Source: Candidatus Saccharimonadota bacterium (lineage in GTDB: Bacteria; Patescibacteriota; Saccharimonadia; Saccharimonadales; SLHW01). Taken from it: 25,100 bases of DNA. Both the position numbers and the translations under genes were made by a program. Each line of letters starts with the position of its first letter. Position 1 is the stretch's first letter. This document shows positions 1 through 7,151 of the stretch, piece by piece. The stretch covers positions 1 through 25,100 of the forward strand of contig SLHW01000004.1 in NCBI GenBank assembly GCA_007135955.1, written 5' to 3'. Below the pieces are notes generated by a model. It was not told where the DNA came from. It made no database searches and saw only the letters and a program-made list of their open reading frames with translations.

Positions 1-1930
1 CACTCTTGATAGAATGTTGTGTTTTTTCCAACATCCAGTGATCGGCTGCGGATTGTGGTATGACTTTTCCTGATGGCCTATAGTCGTCACCCAGCACTCC
101 TTCACAGTAGCGGGCAATATTCCATAACTTATTGCAGAAGTTGCGCGTTGAGCCAATTTTTGCATAGCTCCAGCTCTGATCATTACCGGGGCTGATGCCC
201 CATATCAGCGCCAGCCTAAGTGCATCAGTTCCGTATTCTGGTATAACATCCATGGGGTCAATGATTGACTCCGGTCGACTTTTACTCATTTTTCCACCAT
301 CCTCTGCTCGAACCATACCATGTAGATAGACCTGCTTAAACGGTACTTGGCCGGTCATAAAAGTAGTAGAGAGAATCATTCGGGCTACCCAGAAAAAGAT
401 GATATCCCAACCTGTTTCCATCACTGTTGTTGGGTGGTATTTCTGGAAGTCTGGACTGTGTTTTAATAACTCTTCAAATGGTACCGACTGATCAGCTGCT
501 AGCTCTTGGTCAATAAGGGTGCTCCATGTCCAGAGTGCACTACTAAACCAGGTGTCTAGCGTGTCTGGATCTTGCACCCACTCGTGCCATCCCTCGCTGT
601 CGTCTTCTGGTGGGGTGATGCCTACGTGGATATCTTCTCCGTCATCGGTTTTGCGGTACCAAGCAGGTATACGATGTCCCCACCATATCTGTCGTGATAT
701 ACACCAGTCTCGCAAGTTATCTATCCAGGTAAAGTACATTTTCTCGAAGCGCTTGGGCGTGATGGTAATATCGCCGGCATCTATCACCTCTCGCATAACC
801 TGTTTTAAGCTTTTGGTCTTTCCCTTCCATTCAACTGCTGGCTTGTTCACATCAACAAACCACTGTAAGCGAATTTGTGGCTCTATTTTCCCCTTGCCCC
901 GTTCGTTAATCGCAACCGAGTGAATATAGCTATCGTCACGTTGAACTAGCAGGCCTTTTTTGTGAAGCTTCTCAACAATTTTTTCTCGAGCATCATCGAT
1001 AGCCATGCCAGCAAACTCGCCTGCAATTGGCAACAGCTTGCCGTGAAAGTCGATTATCTGTTCTCTTTCCAGGTTGTGTCGTTCAGCAATATCGAAATCA
1101 GTTTGGTCATGCCAAGGAGTAATGGTCATCGCTCCAGTGCCCATTTCCATGTCGATCGCTTCATCTTTGATAACGGTTGCAGTTACTTTTCCGTTTATCC
1201 ATTCTGCCTCAAAAGTATCACCGTGCTTGAAGTTGTTGTAGCGTTCATCATCAGGGTGCACTACCACATACTTGTCGCCAAATTTTGTTTCTGGTCGTGC
1301 TGTAGCTATTTTAAAAGGACCATATTGGAACGTGTAGAAACTTCCCTTCTCTTCTTCGTACTCGAGCTCATCATCAGATACAGTAGTTTCGGTTTGTGGA
1401 TCCCAGTTTACGATTCGGTGACCTCTATAAATGAGCCCAGATTCATACATTTTGATAAAGGTTTCATTGACGCATCGACTGAGTGTCGGTTCTAGGGTGT
1501 AGCGTTGGCGTGACCAGTCTGCGCTAGTCCCCATGGCACGCATTTGCTTAATCATGGTGCCTCGGCTCTGCTTAACAAACGTCTTTGTCTTGTCTAAGAA
1601 AGCATCCCGACCGATGTCATGTTTCGACAATCCTTCTTGTGCCAACTGCTTCTCGATAATTGAATTTACGGCAAGCGCCGCGTGGTCAGTCCCTGGTAGC
1701 CAAAGCGCATCTTTTCCTTGTTGTCGTGCATGTCGAATCATTATGTCTTGAAGTGTCAAAAAAAGTGCATGACCGAGACTTAAGGTACCCGTTTCATTTG
1801 GTGGCGGCATGCTGATACTAAACGGTGGTCTAGGTGAATTAACGTCTGCCTGAAAAGCTCCGGACTTTTCCCATAAGAGATAGATGTCGGATTCATAATC
1901 GTTTGGTTGATAAGCTTTTGGTAGTTTCAC
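1..1930 (-). CDS. valS: Valyl-tRNA synthetase, C-terminal part outside window
   Basis: Charges tRNA-Val with valine in the cytoplasm. About 643 codons are visible, read leftwards from a GTG at 1928-1930, and the gene runs off the left edge. The start is supported by an AGGAG 8 bases upstream and by the usual ValRS opening (MKLPKAYQPNDYES). The class I signature region reads PPPNETGTLSLGHAL, and the second signature GGKMSKS lies at about 278-298. Between them the sequence shows the editing-domain segment (for example TARPETKFGDKYVV and TITPWHDQTDF) and the WWGHRIPAWY stretch typical of ValRS. Oddity: the first His of the HIGH motif is Ser (SLGH, codons 1769-1780). It lies downstream of tsaD on the same strand, but a 387-base gap and its own SD suggest a separate promoter. 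Identification is secure. Confidence 0.97.
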   Translation of the reverse strand, partial: MKLPKAYQPNDYESDIYLLWEKSGAFQADVNSPRPPFSISMPPPNETGTLSLGHALFLTLQDIMIRHARQQGKDALWLPGTDHAALAVNSIIEKQLAQEGLSKHDIGRDAFLDKTKTFVKQSRGTMIKQMRAMGTSADWSRQRYTLEPTLSRCVNETFIKMYESGLIYRGHRIVNWDPQTETTVSDDELEYEEEKGSFYTFQYGPFKIATARPETKFGDKYVVVHPDDERYNNFKHGDTFEAEWINGKVTATVIKDEAIDMEMGTGAMTITPWHDQTDFDIAERHNLEREQIIDFHGKLLPIAGEFAGMAIDDAREKIVEKLHKKGLLVQRDDSYIHSVAINERGKGKIEPQIRLQWFVDVNKPAVEWKGKTKSLKQVMREVIDAGDITITPKRFEKMYFTWIDNLRDWCISRQIWWGHRIPAWYRKTDDGEDIHVGITPPEDDSEGWHEWVQDPDTLDTWFSSALWTWSTLIDQELAADQSVPFEELLKHSPDFQKYHPTTVMETGWDIIFFWVARMILSTTFMTGQVPFKQVYLHGMVRAEDGGKMSKSRPESIIDPMDVIPEYGTDALRLALIWGISPGNDQSWSYAKIGSTRNFCNKLWNIARYCEGVLGDDYRPSGKVIPQSAADHWMLEKTQHSIKS

Positions 1931-2034
1931 CCTCTTAACTCCTGTTGTCGTGTAAAAAATGGCTGGTTGCTACACTTGCCTTAACACGACCAAGTCTAGC
2001 ATAGACCACTGTTAGTTTAAAGTGTTTCAAAGTG

Positions 2035-2084
2035 TTTTTCACGTGAAAAAATCGACAAACTAACTCAAAGGTTTTCACATGAAA
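2035..2084. promoter_or_regulatory. Pair of related palindromes, possible operators upstream of valS
   Basis: A perfect 16-base palindrome with core TTTCACGTGAAA (2035-2050) is followed 36 bases later by a near-identical site TTTCACATGAAA (2073-2084), in which only the central pair breaks symmetry. Spacing of about 3.4 helical turns and their place in the valS leader or promoter region suggest binding sites for a dimeric regulator. The regulator is unknown. Confidence 0.4.
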
Positions 2085-2134
2085 CCCTCTCAACTAGATT
2101 CTCGATTGTTGTGCTCTTCTGTTTCAAAAGTGCG

Positions 2135-2151
2135 GTTTGCTTGAGGCAAAC
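2135..2151. other. Small hairpin GTTTGC-TTGAG-GCAAAC
   Basis: A six-base-pair stem with a five-base loop. On the plus strand it is followed by a T-rich stretch (2155-2170), so it could end transcripts started by the plus-strand promoter further right only if they ran leftwards, which they do not. On the minus strand no T-tract follows. The role is unclear; it may simply be a structured part of the valS leader. Confidence 0.3.
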
Positions 2152-2209
2152 ACTCTTTCGTTTTTGTTTTCGTGTATAACAATAACAAAACAACAAACAG
2201 AGGTCAATA

Positions 2210-2238
2210 TTGACACAAGATGATAAACATGCTAATAT
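2210..2238 (+). promoter_or_regulatory. Near-consensus sigma-70 promoter facing tsaD antisense
   Basis: TTGACA (2210-2215), exactly 17 bases, then TAATAT (2233-2238). This is one of the best promoter matches in the window, yet it points right, away from valS and into the 3' end of tsaD, which is on the other strand. The -35 overlaps palindrome GTCAATATTGAC and the -10 overlaps a symmetric AT sequence (2234-2248). Expected start near 2245. No plus-strand gene follows before 3523. Confidence 0.5.
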
Positions 2239-2317
2239 ATGATATATTGAGAAGTGTTGTCTTGATACAAAAATACCCGAAACGAGCTTCTATTTAATCA
2301 ATGCTCTTATTGTCTAG

Positions 2318-3397
2318 CTACATTGATAGATTTGGTTCAATACCGAGAGTTTTTGGGTCTGCCTCTGGTTGATTTTTTAATACGTGGTAGCAGCCGAGAG
2401 TGGCGACCATGGCGCCGTTGTCGGTCATTAGTCGGATATCTTGATATTCGATAGGCAAGGGGAGTTGACTCGATAATTGACGACGTAACTCGGAGTTGGC
2501 TGCGACCCCACCACCAATGACAATACTTTTTGGCTGGTACTGTTCGAAGGCTATTTTGGTGGCGTTAACTAGTGTTGCAACGGCGACATGCTGGAAGCTT
2601 GCTGCAATATTTACCCTCTGGCGCTCTGAGAGCTCCTCTGCGACTTCGTGAGAAGGGAAGTCGTGAGATTGTCCGATCTCTTTTTGGGCGAGTCGCAGGA
2701 CGGCTGTCTTGAGTCCACTAAAACTAAACTCGTATGGCGAATCGAGCTTAGCTTTTGGCAGTGTATAAGCATGTGGGTCACCAGCTTCTGCAGTTTTGCT
2801 GATGCTTGGGCCGCCAGGGTAGGGAAGGCCGATGATTTTTGCCACCTTGTCAAAAGCTTCACCTACGGCATCGTCTCGAGTCTGCCCCAGTAGCGTGTAG
2901 TCGAAATGATCCTGCCACAGTACCAGCTGGGTGTGCCCACCACTGACAATCAGTCCCAACATCGGAAACTCGGGTGCGCTATCTCGTAGCTGATAACTGT
3001 CTGTCGTCAGTTGTTTTCTGTTTCCGGTTTTTGTTAAAAAGTTGGCGTAGATGTGTGCTTCTACATGATTAATCGCATATAGTGGTTTCCTCTTAGCAAT
3101 TGCTAGCGTGCGAGCAGTCATTACGCCGATAAGCAGTGAGCCACCTAGACCAGCACCATACGTTACTGCGATAGCGTCGATGTCGTCCCAGGTGCACAGT
3201 GCCTGCTCTAACGACTGTTCGATAACAGGTATAATCACCTCGATATGACTACGAGCAGCAATTTCTGGCACGACACCACCGAATGCCTTGTGCAGATCGA
3301 TACTAGAGAAGACAACGTTACTCAGTAGCCTCGTACCGTCTTCGACGATGCCGCAGGCGGTCTCATCACAGCTGGTTTCTATTCCTAATACTTTCAT
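2318..3397 (-). CDS. tsaD: tRNA N6-threonylcarbamoyladenosine transferase TsaD
   Basis: Transfers the threonylcarbamoyl group from threonylcarbamoyl-AMP to A37 of ANN-decoding tRNAs, acting with TsaB and TsaE (neither is in the window). The ASKHA-fold hallmarks are present: GIETSCDETAC at residues 5-15, the metal-binding His pair H111 and H115 in NHVEAHIYAN, VSGGHTQLVL at about 151-160, and GGGVAANSELR near the C-terminus. Length of 359 residues is slightly above the usual 335-345, mainly because of a roughly 20-residue insertion after HIYANFL (residues 122-141). ATG start at 3395-3397, with a TATGAT -10 only 9 bases upstream and no well-placed SD, so the mRNA may be almost leaderless. Confidence 0.97.
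   Translation of the reverse strand: MKVLGIETSCDETACGIVEDGTRLLSNVVFSSIDLHKAFGGVVPEIAARSHIEVIIPVIEQSLEQALCTWDDIDAIAVTYGAGLGGSLLIGVMTARTLAIAKRKPLYAINHVEAHIYANFLTKTGNRKQLTTDSYQLRDSAPEFPMLGLIVSGGHTQLVLWQDHFDYTLLGQTRDDAVGEAFDKVAKIIGLPYPGGPSISKTAEAGDPHAYTLPKAKLDSPYEFSFSGLKTAVLRLAQKEIGQSHDFPSHEVAEELSERQRVNIAASFQHVAVATLVNATKIAFEQYQPKSIVIGGGVAANSELRRQLSSQLPLPIEYQDIRLMTDNGAMVATLGCYHVLKNQPEADPKTLGIEPNLSM
2975..3034 (-). repeat. Repeat-like insertion inside tsaD
   Basis: These 60 bases encode residues 122-141 of TsaD (TKTGNRKQLTTDSYQLRDSA) in a linker where E. coli and B. subtilis homologues have only a few residues. The DNA is purine/pyrimidine-patterned (GGAAACAGAAAACAACTGAC on the minus strand, then a GACAGTTATCAGCTA stretch), resembling the short dispersed repeats seen in many bacterial genomes that read as QL/TTDS peptides. 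No second copy is seen in this window, so repeat status is inferred. Confidence 0.4.
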
Positions 3398-3406
3398 TTC
3401 CTACGT

Positions 3407-3412
3407 ATCATA
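3407..3412 (-). promoter_or_regulatory. -10 element of tsaD
   Basis: TATGAT on the minus strand, ending 9 bases before the tsaD ATG. Transcription would be expected to start 1-3 bases before the ATG. No convincing -35 is seen 16-18 bases upstream. Confidence 0.4.
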
Positions 3413-3485
3413 ACCGATGTCTAGTTGTCGGAGTAGTGCTTGAGCTCAATTATGGATTAGCACACTCGGTTATAAATACGTCTAT

Positions 3486-3515
3486 TTGGCATAAGCAGGC
3501 CACAAGTGATTAAAT
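3486..3515 (+). promoter_or_regulatory. Possible promoter of the 3523 gene
   Basis: TTGGCA (3486-3491), 18 bases, TTAAAT (3510-3515), with the ATG 7 bases further on at 3523. It matches the leaderless pattern of several other genes here, but the -10 is weak. Confidence 0.35.
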
Positions 3516-3522
3516 TATTCAA

Positions 3523-3882
3523 ATGGAACAAATCAGAAACCCTAATGAAATTGAGCTAAGCGCAGCCAGCACTGACGTGCATGCAATCGATTCCATACAA
3601 GGCATAGCTAAGCTTTATCAGCCAGCGCTAGTAGAAAAGAAGCCAGCAACGCGGCTTGAGTTAGCTAAAAACGCTGGAGCATCAGCTTTTTGCCTTTCAT
3701 ATGGATTGACATTAGGCTTCATTTCGAACTGCAGTTCAAGTGTGGAATCGATGTGGCGATGCGCCAGTTCACCGATAGACAATATTCCGCTATATGGAGC
3801 GGGACTTTTGATGGCTATGGGTATATCGAGTGCTCGTCAGACGGTTAATAGCTTTCAGAGCCTACGAAAACACGGGAGCTGA
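3523..3882 (+). CDS. Hypothetical small membrane protein, 119 aa
   Basis: Function not recognised. The first 50 residues are polar and probably cytoplasmic. Two hydrophobic stretches follow, about residues 52-70 (AGASAFCLSYGLTLGFI) and 89-103 (IPLYGAGLLMAMGIS), separated by a short loop with two cysteines (C73, C82). This suggests a two-span membrane protein with a short basic C-terminus (RKHGS). No SD is visible before the ATG; a weak promoter lies 7 bases upstream. It stands alone between divergent tsaD and the MurE-like gene. A real gene is more likely than not because there is no competing frame and coding runs the full interval, but no family could be named. Confidence 0.55.
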   Translation: MEQIRNPNEIELSAASTDVHAIDSIQGIAKLYQPALVEKKPATRLELAKNAGASAFCLSYGLTLGFISNCSSSVESMWRCASSPIDNIPLYGAGLLMAMGISSARQTVNSFQSLRKHGS

Positions 3883-3957
3883 TAACAACGGTCTAGACTT
3901 AAGCCAATTGTCAACCGGCTACTGTCGCGAGCAAATAACTAGCAAATATTCTTTGAT

Positions 3958-5271
3958 ATGCGGTACCATGTAGACATGGCTATGAATCCAAAAAAGATTG
4001 TTAGGGTGGTGTTACCGGGATCGAGTGTTAAGACAGCTGAGGAAACCTACCGTAAAAGCCGCATTAAAGCACTACAAATGCGTTATGGTTATCCGGCGCG
4101 AGACTTACGAATTATTGCAGTAACTGGTACCAACGGCAAAACTACAACCTGCGCCTTCATCAATGAAATGCTTAAATCAGCTGGTTATCGTACGGCGATG
4201 TTTACAACCGCAGCGGTAGAGGTTGACGGCGAGCACGACCTAAACAAGCGCCACACCACTGTTCCTGTAACCGCAGAACTGTTGAGCTTTTTCAAGGATG
4301 CACAAGACAAAGAAGTCGATTATGTAGTGCTCGAGGTAACGAGTCATGCTCTGCACCAACACAAACTACTCGATATTCCGATTGAAGTAGCAGTTATGAC
4401 TAACTTATCGCAGGATCACCTTGATTATCACGGCACTATGGACGAATACGCTGCCATGAAGGCTAGATTGTTTAATAGTTACCTCAAGCCGACTTATTGC
4501 GTTCTTAACCACGACGATCCTCGCTATACTTATTACGAAAAACAAAGCATTGGTCTCGTTGACAGTTATGGCACAAATCGTGGCTGTAGTGTGCAGTTCA
4601 AGGATGTGCGCACAACCACAGATGGTAGTCGGTTTACTTTGGCATCAGAGGGCGAGACAGTCGGTACGCGTATTCGGCTTGCTGGCGAATTCAATATTTA
4701 TAATGCAGTAGCCGCAGCCACTGTCGGCAAGGTGCTGGGTTTGTCTCTTAAGCAAATAGCAAAAGGCGTCGAAACACTTAACGGAGTAGCTGGACGTATG
4801 CAGTCAATTGAGGCTGGCCAAAACTTTACAGTATTTGTTGACTATGCGGTTACTCCCGACGCTATAGAGCAGGCATTGCTGTCGCTCAAGCAACGGACCA
4901 AAGGCAAGGTGCACATAGTATTTGGCGCCACTGGCAATCGAGACAAAGACAAGCGCCCCAAGATGGGCAAAGCAGCAGCCCAGCACGCAGACTTTATTTA
5001 TCTCACTGATGATGAAACTTACACTGAGGATGCAGCTGAGATTCGTGCACAAGTCATGAAGGGAATCAAAGCTGCTAAGGGTAAGTCCAAGACTCAAGAG
5101 ATTGGCGACCGTAAAAAAGCCATCCAGGCGGCACTAAAAGCCGCCAAAAAAGGCGACATCGTTTACATTACTGGTATTGGCCATCAAGACTCTCGCAACA
5201 TGGGTGGCAATCTCGAGCCCTGGAACGAAGCAGAAGTTATTACCAAGCTTCTAAAAAACAATAAAAAATAG
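3958..5271 (+). CDS. MurE-like Mur ligase, short N-terminal domain
   Basis: ATP-dependent amide ligase of the Mur family, expected to add an amino acid to a UDP-MurNAc-peptide in peptidoglycan synthesis. P-loop VTGTNGKTTT is at residues 55-64, then TSHALHQH, the DHLDYHGTMDEYAAMKARLF region carrying the probable carbamylated Lys, and the C-terminal domain FGATGNRDKDKRPKMG and ITGIGHQDS. It has 437 residues, against nearly 500 for typical MurE; only about 50 residues precede the P-loop, so the UDP-binding first domain is largely missing. The position of the DNPR motif reads LTDDETYTED (349-358), so specificity for meso-diaminopimelate is not supported. The start is uncertain: ATG 3958, 3976 and 3982 are all in frame and none has an SD. 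The alternative MNPKKIVRVVLPG start at 3982 fits the conserved opening better. Confidence 0.85.
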   Translation: MRYHVDMAMNPKKIVRVVLPGSSVKTAEETYRKSRIKALQMRYGYPARDLRIIAVTGTNGKTTTCAFINEMLKSAGYRTAMFTTAAVEVDGEHDLNKRHTTVPVTAELLSFFKDAQDKEVDYVVLEVTSHALHQHKLLDIPIEVAVMTNLSQDHLDYHGTMDEYAAMKARLFNSYLKPTYCVLNHDDPRYTYYEKQSIGLVDSYGTNRGCSVQFKDVRTTTDGSRFTLASEGETVGTRIRLAGEFNIYNAVAAATVGKVLGLSLKQIAKGVETLNGVAGRMQSIEAGQNFTVFVDYAVTPDAIEQALLSLKQRTKGKVHIVFGATGNRDKDKRPKMGKAAAQHADFIYLTDDETYTEDAAEIRAQVMKGIKAAKGKSKTQEIGDRKKAIQAALKAAKKGDIVYITGIGHQDSRNMGGNLEPWNEAEVITKLLKNNKK

Positions 5272-5300
5272 TTGTAAAACATACAAAAATATGCTAAAAT
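5272..5300 (+). promoter_or_regulatory. Promoter of the 5308-7006 gene pair, leaderless
   Basis: TTGTAA (5272-5277), exactly 17 bases, TAAAAT (5295-5300), then only 7 bases (ATGAAGC) to the ATG at 5308. Initiation is expected at or next to the start codon, and no SD exists. The promoter begins directly after the stop codon of the MurE-like gene, so the pair forms its own transcription unit. Confidence 0.7.
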
Positions 5301-5307
5301 ATGAAGC

Positions 5308-5937
5308 ATGTCAGAAATGCCTCAGCTCTCCCGTGATTATGATCCACGGCAACACAATACATCTCTTGCAGAAAAATACGGCTCACTAATGGAATTAAAA
5401 AGAACGTATTCATTATTGCCAGGCTTAGATTTGCACGGCTCAGAGATTGGTGAGTGGATTGGCGAAAAAGATCGCCAGCATTTAATTACTTTTCCAGTTA
5501 ATTCAGAAATTATGAAGATGCATACAGCGCTAGATGATCATGGTGTGCATGTTTATCCAAGGCATGTCATTGAAGAAGACAGTGTTCTTGAAATACCAAA
5601 AGGCACTAAACTGCTGAGATCAGTAACAAATTTCATCGAGAGAGACCCTGAACATTACTCTGTTGTTTTCCGCTTACTAGGTGAAGAGCTTTCAGTTATG
5701 CATAAATCCTCAATCGGCACTCCGGTAGGTAATTGGCTTGATAGGTTTGCATACTCTCCAGACTTAGAGGCTGAATATGGTGCAAATTTGTTTTTTTTGC
5801 CTCCATATAAAACAACACACAAAAAAATAGACATCACTGCGGATATCGGTGCGCAGCTAGCAGATACAACTAATCTTAGCGAAACAACAATTATAAAATT
5901 AATGTGGGAAACGCTTGATGGCTGGAATCGAGGCTAA
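5308..5937 (+). CDS. Unknown protein, 209 aa, partner of the kinase-fold gene
   Basis: Family not recognised. The protein is soluble: no signal peptide or membrane segment. It has a polar N-terminal part, a middle section with LITFPVNSEIMKMHTALDDHG and a C-terminal half with LLGEELSVMHKSSIGTP followed by GANLFFLPPYK. The last pattern resembles the C-lobe layout of APH/kinase-like proteins (helix ending in a xxMH, then catalytic loop, then a beta strand), but the catalytic HxD is absent, so a catalytically dead kinase-like partner is a possibility, not a conclusion. It is transcribed from its own leaderless promoter and overlaps the downstream kinase gene by 20 bases, so the two are translationally linked. 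Base composition of both genes looks richer in A/T than groESL or argS. Confidence 0.7.
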   Translation: MSEMPQLSRDYDPRQHNTSLAEKYGSLMELKRTYSLLPGLDLHGSEIGEWIGEKDRQHLITFPVNSEIMKMHTALDDHGVHVYPRHVIEEDSVLEIPKGTKLLRSVTNFIERDPEHYSVVFRLLGEELSVMHKSSIGTPVGNWLDRFAYSPDLEAEYGANLFFLPPYKTTHKKIDITADIGAQLADTTNLSETTIIKLMWETLDGWNRG

Positions 5938-7006
5938 AAGAGTACGCTCTTCTGGTGAATCGCGAGGATCGGGCTATATTACCCCAGAGAGAAGAGAAAG
6001 TGAGACTCAAAACGAACGATTACTCGATGAGCTGTTAAAGCTAGCTCGCCCCTCTGATATTTGGCATATGCCTGATCTTTCGAGTCGCCTAGATATGACA
6101 GGAGGAATTACAACCGGAATTGACAGTGAGCTCGATAGTCTCGGCAAGACAGTGTTGTTTTCCGCTGAAATGCTTGATGTTTTATCTAAAAAACGTTTTC
6201 CAGACAGGATAAGTTTTCATGAACAACCACTCATGAGAATGGGGCGTGAAGATTCATTCCGCGAAGTCTTCTTTGGTCAGATTAATCAGCAGTGGTTTCA
6301 TGAAGCCACCGTGCAGCAGCTGGAGGTTGCAGTAAAGCCAGTGCCAAGAGATAAAATAGAACGCCAAAAACTATTTCACGAAGTAGCAATGTGCCAGCAT
6401 GCAGCAAGTGTTGGACTACCTACATTTGAAATATTAGCCTTTATAAAGAATCAAAATGCTATTAGTGCTGATGAACCGTATGGATTTATAGTCACTAAAT
6501 ATGAACCAGATGTGACAACTATTGATGGGTTAAGTTGGCAAGACATGACAGAAGAGGAGGCGCGAGAGAAACTTGAGGCAGCTGTTGAGACGTTGGCGCT
6601 TCTTCATAGTAATTATTTATTTCATGATGATTTGGCATTTAGGAATGTCGCAACGACTAGCGGAGGTCTGTACCCAAAAATAATTGACCTTGAAAGGGGA
6701 GGATGTTTAGTTGGCGAAAAAGGTAATATCATGAAAATATCGCGCTTTATGAGTAAGGATTTTTCAGCATTGGCTCAATCAATCGACACAGAGCTCCGTG
6801 ACTTCTTTACTAACGATAGAGGTTTAGAAGTCCCAACTGAGAGGTATGATTTTATGTTTCGAAACGTGTTTGAGCCCTATTATGAGCGGATGCTACAGCT
6901 CGGAGCTGGAAATGAGCCAACTTTATTAAAGGCTTATGAAAATGTTGTATGTCGACGGCATGACGAAGCTCGCGGTGTACAGGCTTATTGGCGTCATGTA
7001 GACTAG
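5918..7006 (+). CDS. Protein-kinase-fold protein, probable phosphotransferase, 362 aa
   Basis: Residues about 105-265 carry a full set of kinase landmarks: VAVK with the likely ATP-binding K140, E155 in FHEVAMCQ (helix C), a hinge-like GFIVTKYEP (189-197), the catalytic loop HDDLAFRN (H236, D238, N243) and IDLE with metal-binding D257 in the DFG place. This layout is closest to the RIO/APH/Kdo-kinase type of small bacterial kinases; the substrate is unknown. The N-terminal 100 residues and the last 100 match nothing I recognise. ATG 5918 is chosen over the TTG at 5915; it lies inside the end of the preceding gene (20-base overlap). No membrane segment. It precedes the groE promoter and does not appear to be part of that operon. 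Confidence 0.8.
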   Translation: MAGIEAKRVRSSGESRGSGYITPERRESETQNERLLDELLKLARPSDIWHMPDLSSRLDMTGGITTGIDSELDSLGKTVLFSAEMLDVLSKKRFPDRISFHEQPLMRMGREDSFREVFFGQINQQWFHEATVQQLEVAVKPVPRDKIERQKLFHEVAMCQHAASVGLPTFEILAFIKNQNAISADEPYGFIVTKYEPDVTTIDGLSWQDMTEEEAREKLEAAVETLALLHSNYLFHDDLAFRNVATTSGGLYPKIIDLERGGCLVGEKGNIMKISRFMSKDFSALAQSIDTELRDFFTNDRGLEVPTERYDFMFRNVFEPYYERMLQLGAGNEPTLLKAYENVVCRRHDEARGVQAYWRHVD

Positions 7007-7009
7007 TGC

Positions 7010-7039
7010 TTGACAAGGATGTTGGCACTCTATTATTAT
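7010..7039 (+). promoter_or_regulatory. groESL promoter
   Basis: TTGACA (7010-7015) and TATTAT (7034-7039) with an 18-base spacer; a second TATTAT (7031-7036) gives 15. The -10 lies inside the loop of the first CIRCE element, so HrcA bound there would block RNA polymerase. A leader of about 105 bases follows to groES. Confidence 0.75.
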
Positions 7040-7048
7040 GAGTGCTAA
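7022..7048. promoter_or_regulatory. CIRCE operator 1 (HrcA site)
   Basis: TTGGCACTC, nine bases, GAGTGCTAA. This differs from the consensus TTAGCACTC-N9-GAGTGCTAA at one base. It overlaps the -10 of the groE promoter. HrcA is the known repressor of this element; hrcA is not in the window. Confidence 0.93.
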
Positions 7049-7052
7049 TGGA

Positions 7053-7079
7053 TTAGCACTGAGTTTTGGTGAGTGCCAA
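7053..7079. promoter_or_regulatory. CIRCE operator 2 (HrcA site)
   Basis: TTAGCACTG, nine bases, GAGTGCCAA: two changes from consensus, same N9 spacing, starting 31 bases after the first element (about three helical turns). It lies just downstream of the expected transcription start, so it is also in the 5' leader. A further half-site GGTGCTAA is at 7096-7103. Confidence 0.88.
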
Positions 7080-7151
7080 AATTATCTTTGCGAGAGGTGC
7101 TAATCCACCTTTTAAAACTGTACAAAATATTTATTAAGGAGGAAGAGATTC

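Larger units (their letters stand above)
1931..2317. other. 387-base intergenic region between tsaD and valS
   Basis: No coding region is evident. It holds two related palindromes (2035-2050, 2073-2084), near-repeats of GTTTCAAAGT at 2015-2033 and 2121-2131, a small hairpin (2135-2151), a 12-base palindrome GTCAATATTGAC at 2203-2214, a 15-base near-palindrome at 2234-2248 and a plus-strand promoter (2210-2238). For valS, a TATGCT on the minus strand near 1996-2001 could be a -10 element, but I see no well-spaced -35. No T-box specifier or GGGTGGTACCGCG-like motif was found. Confidence 0.6.

Noticed and set aside
519..1751. Three open frames on the plus strand inside valS
   Set aside because: They are out-of-phase complements of a clear valS coding sequence and have no recognisable domains.
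1931..2317. T-box leader for valS
   Set aside because: No GGGTGGTACCGCG-like motif or specifier loop was found on the minus strand.
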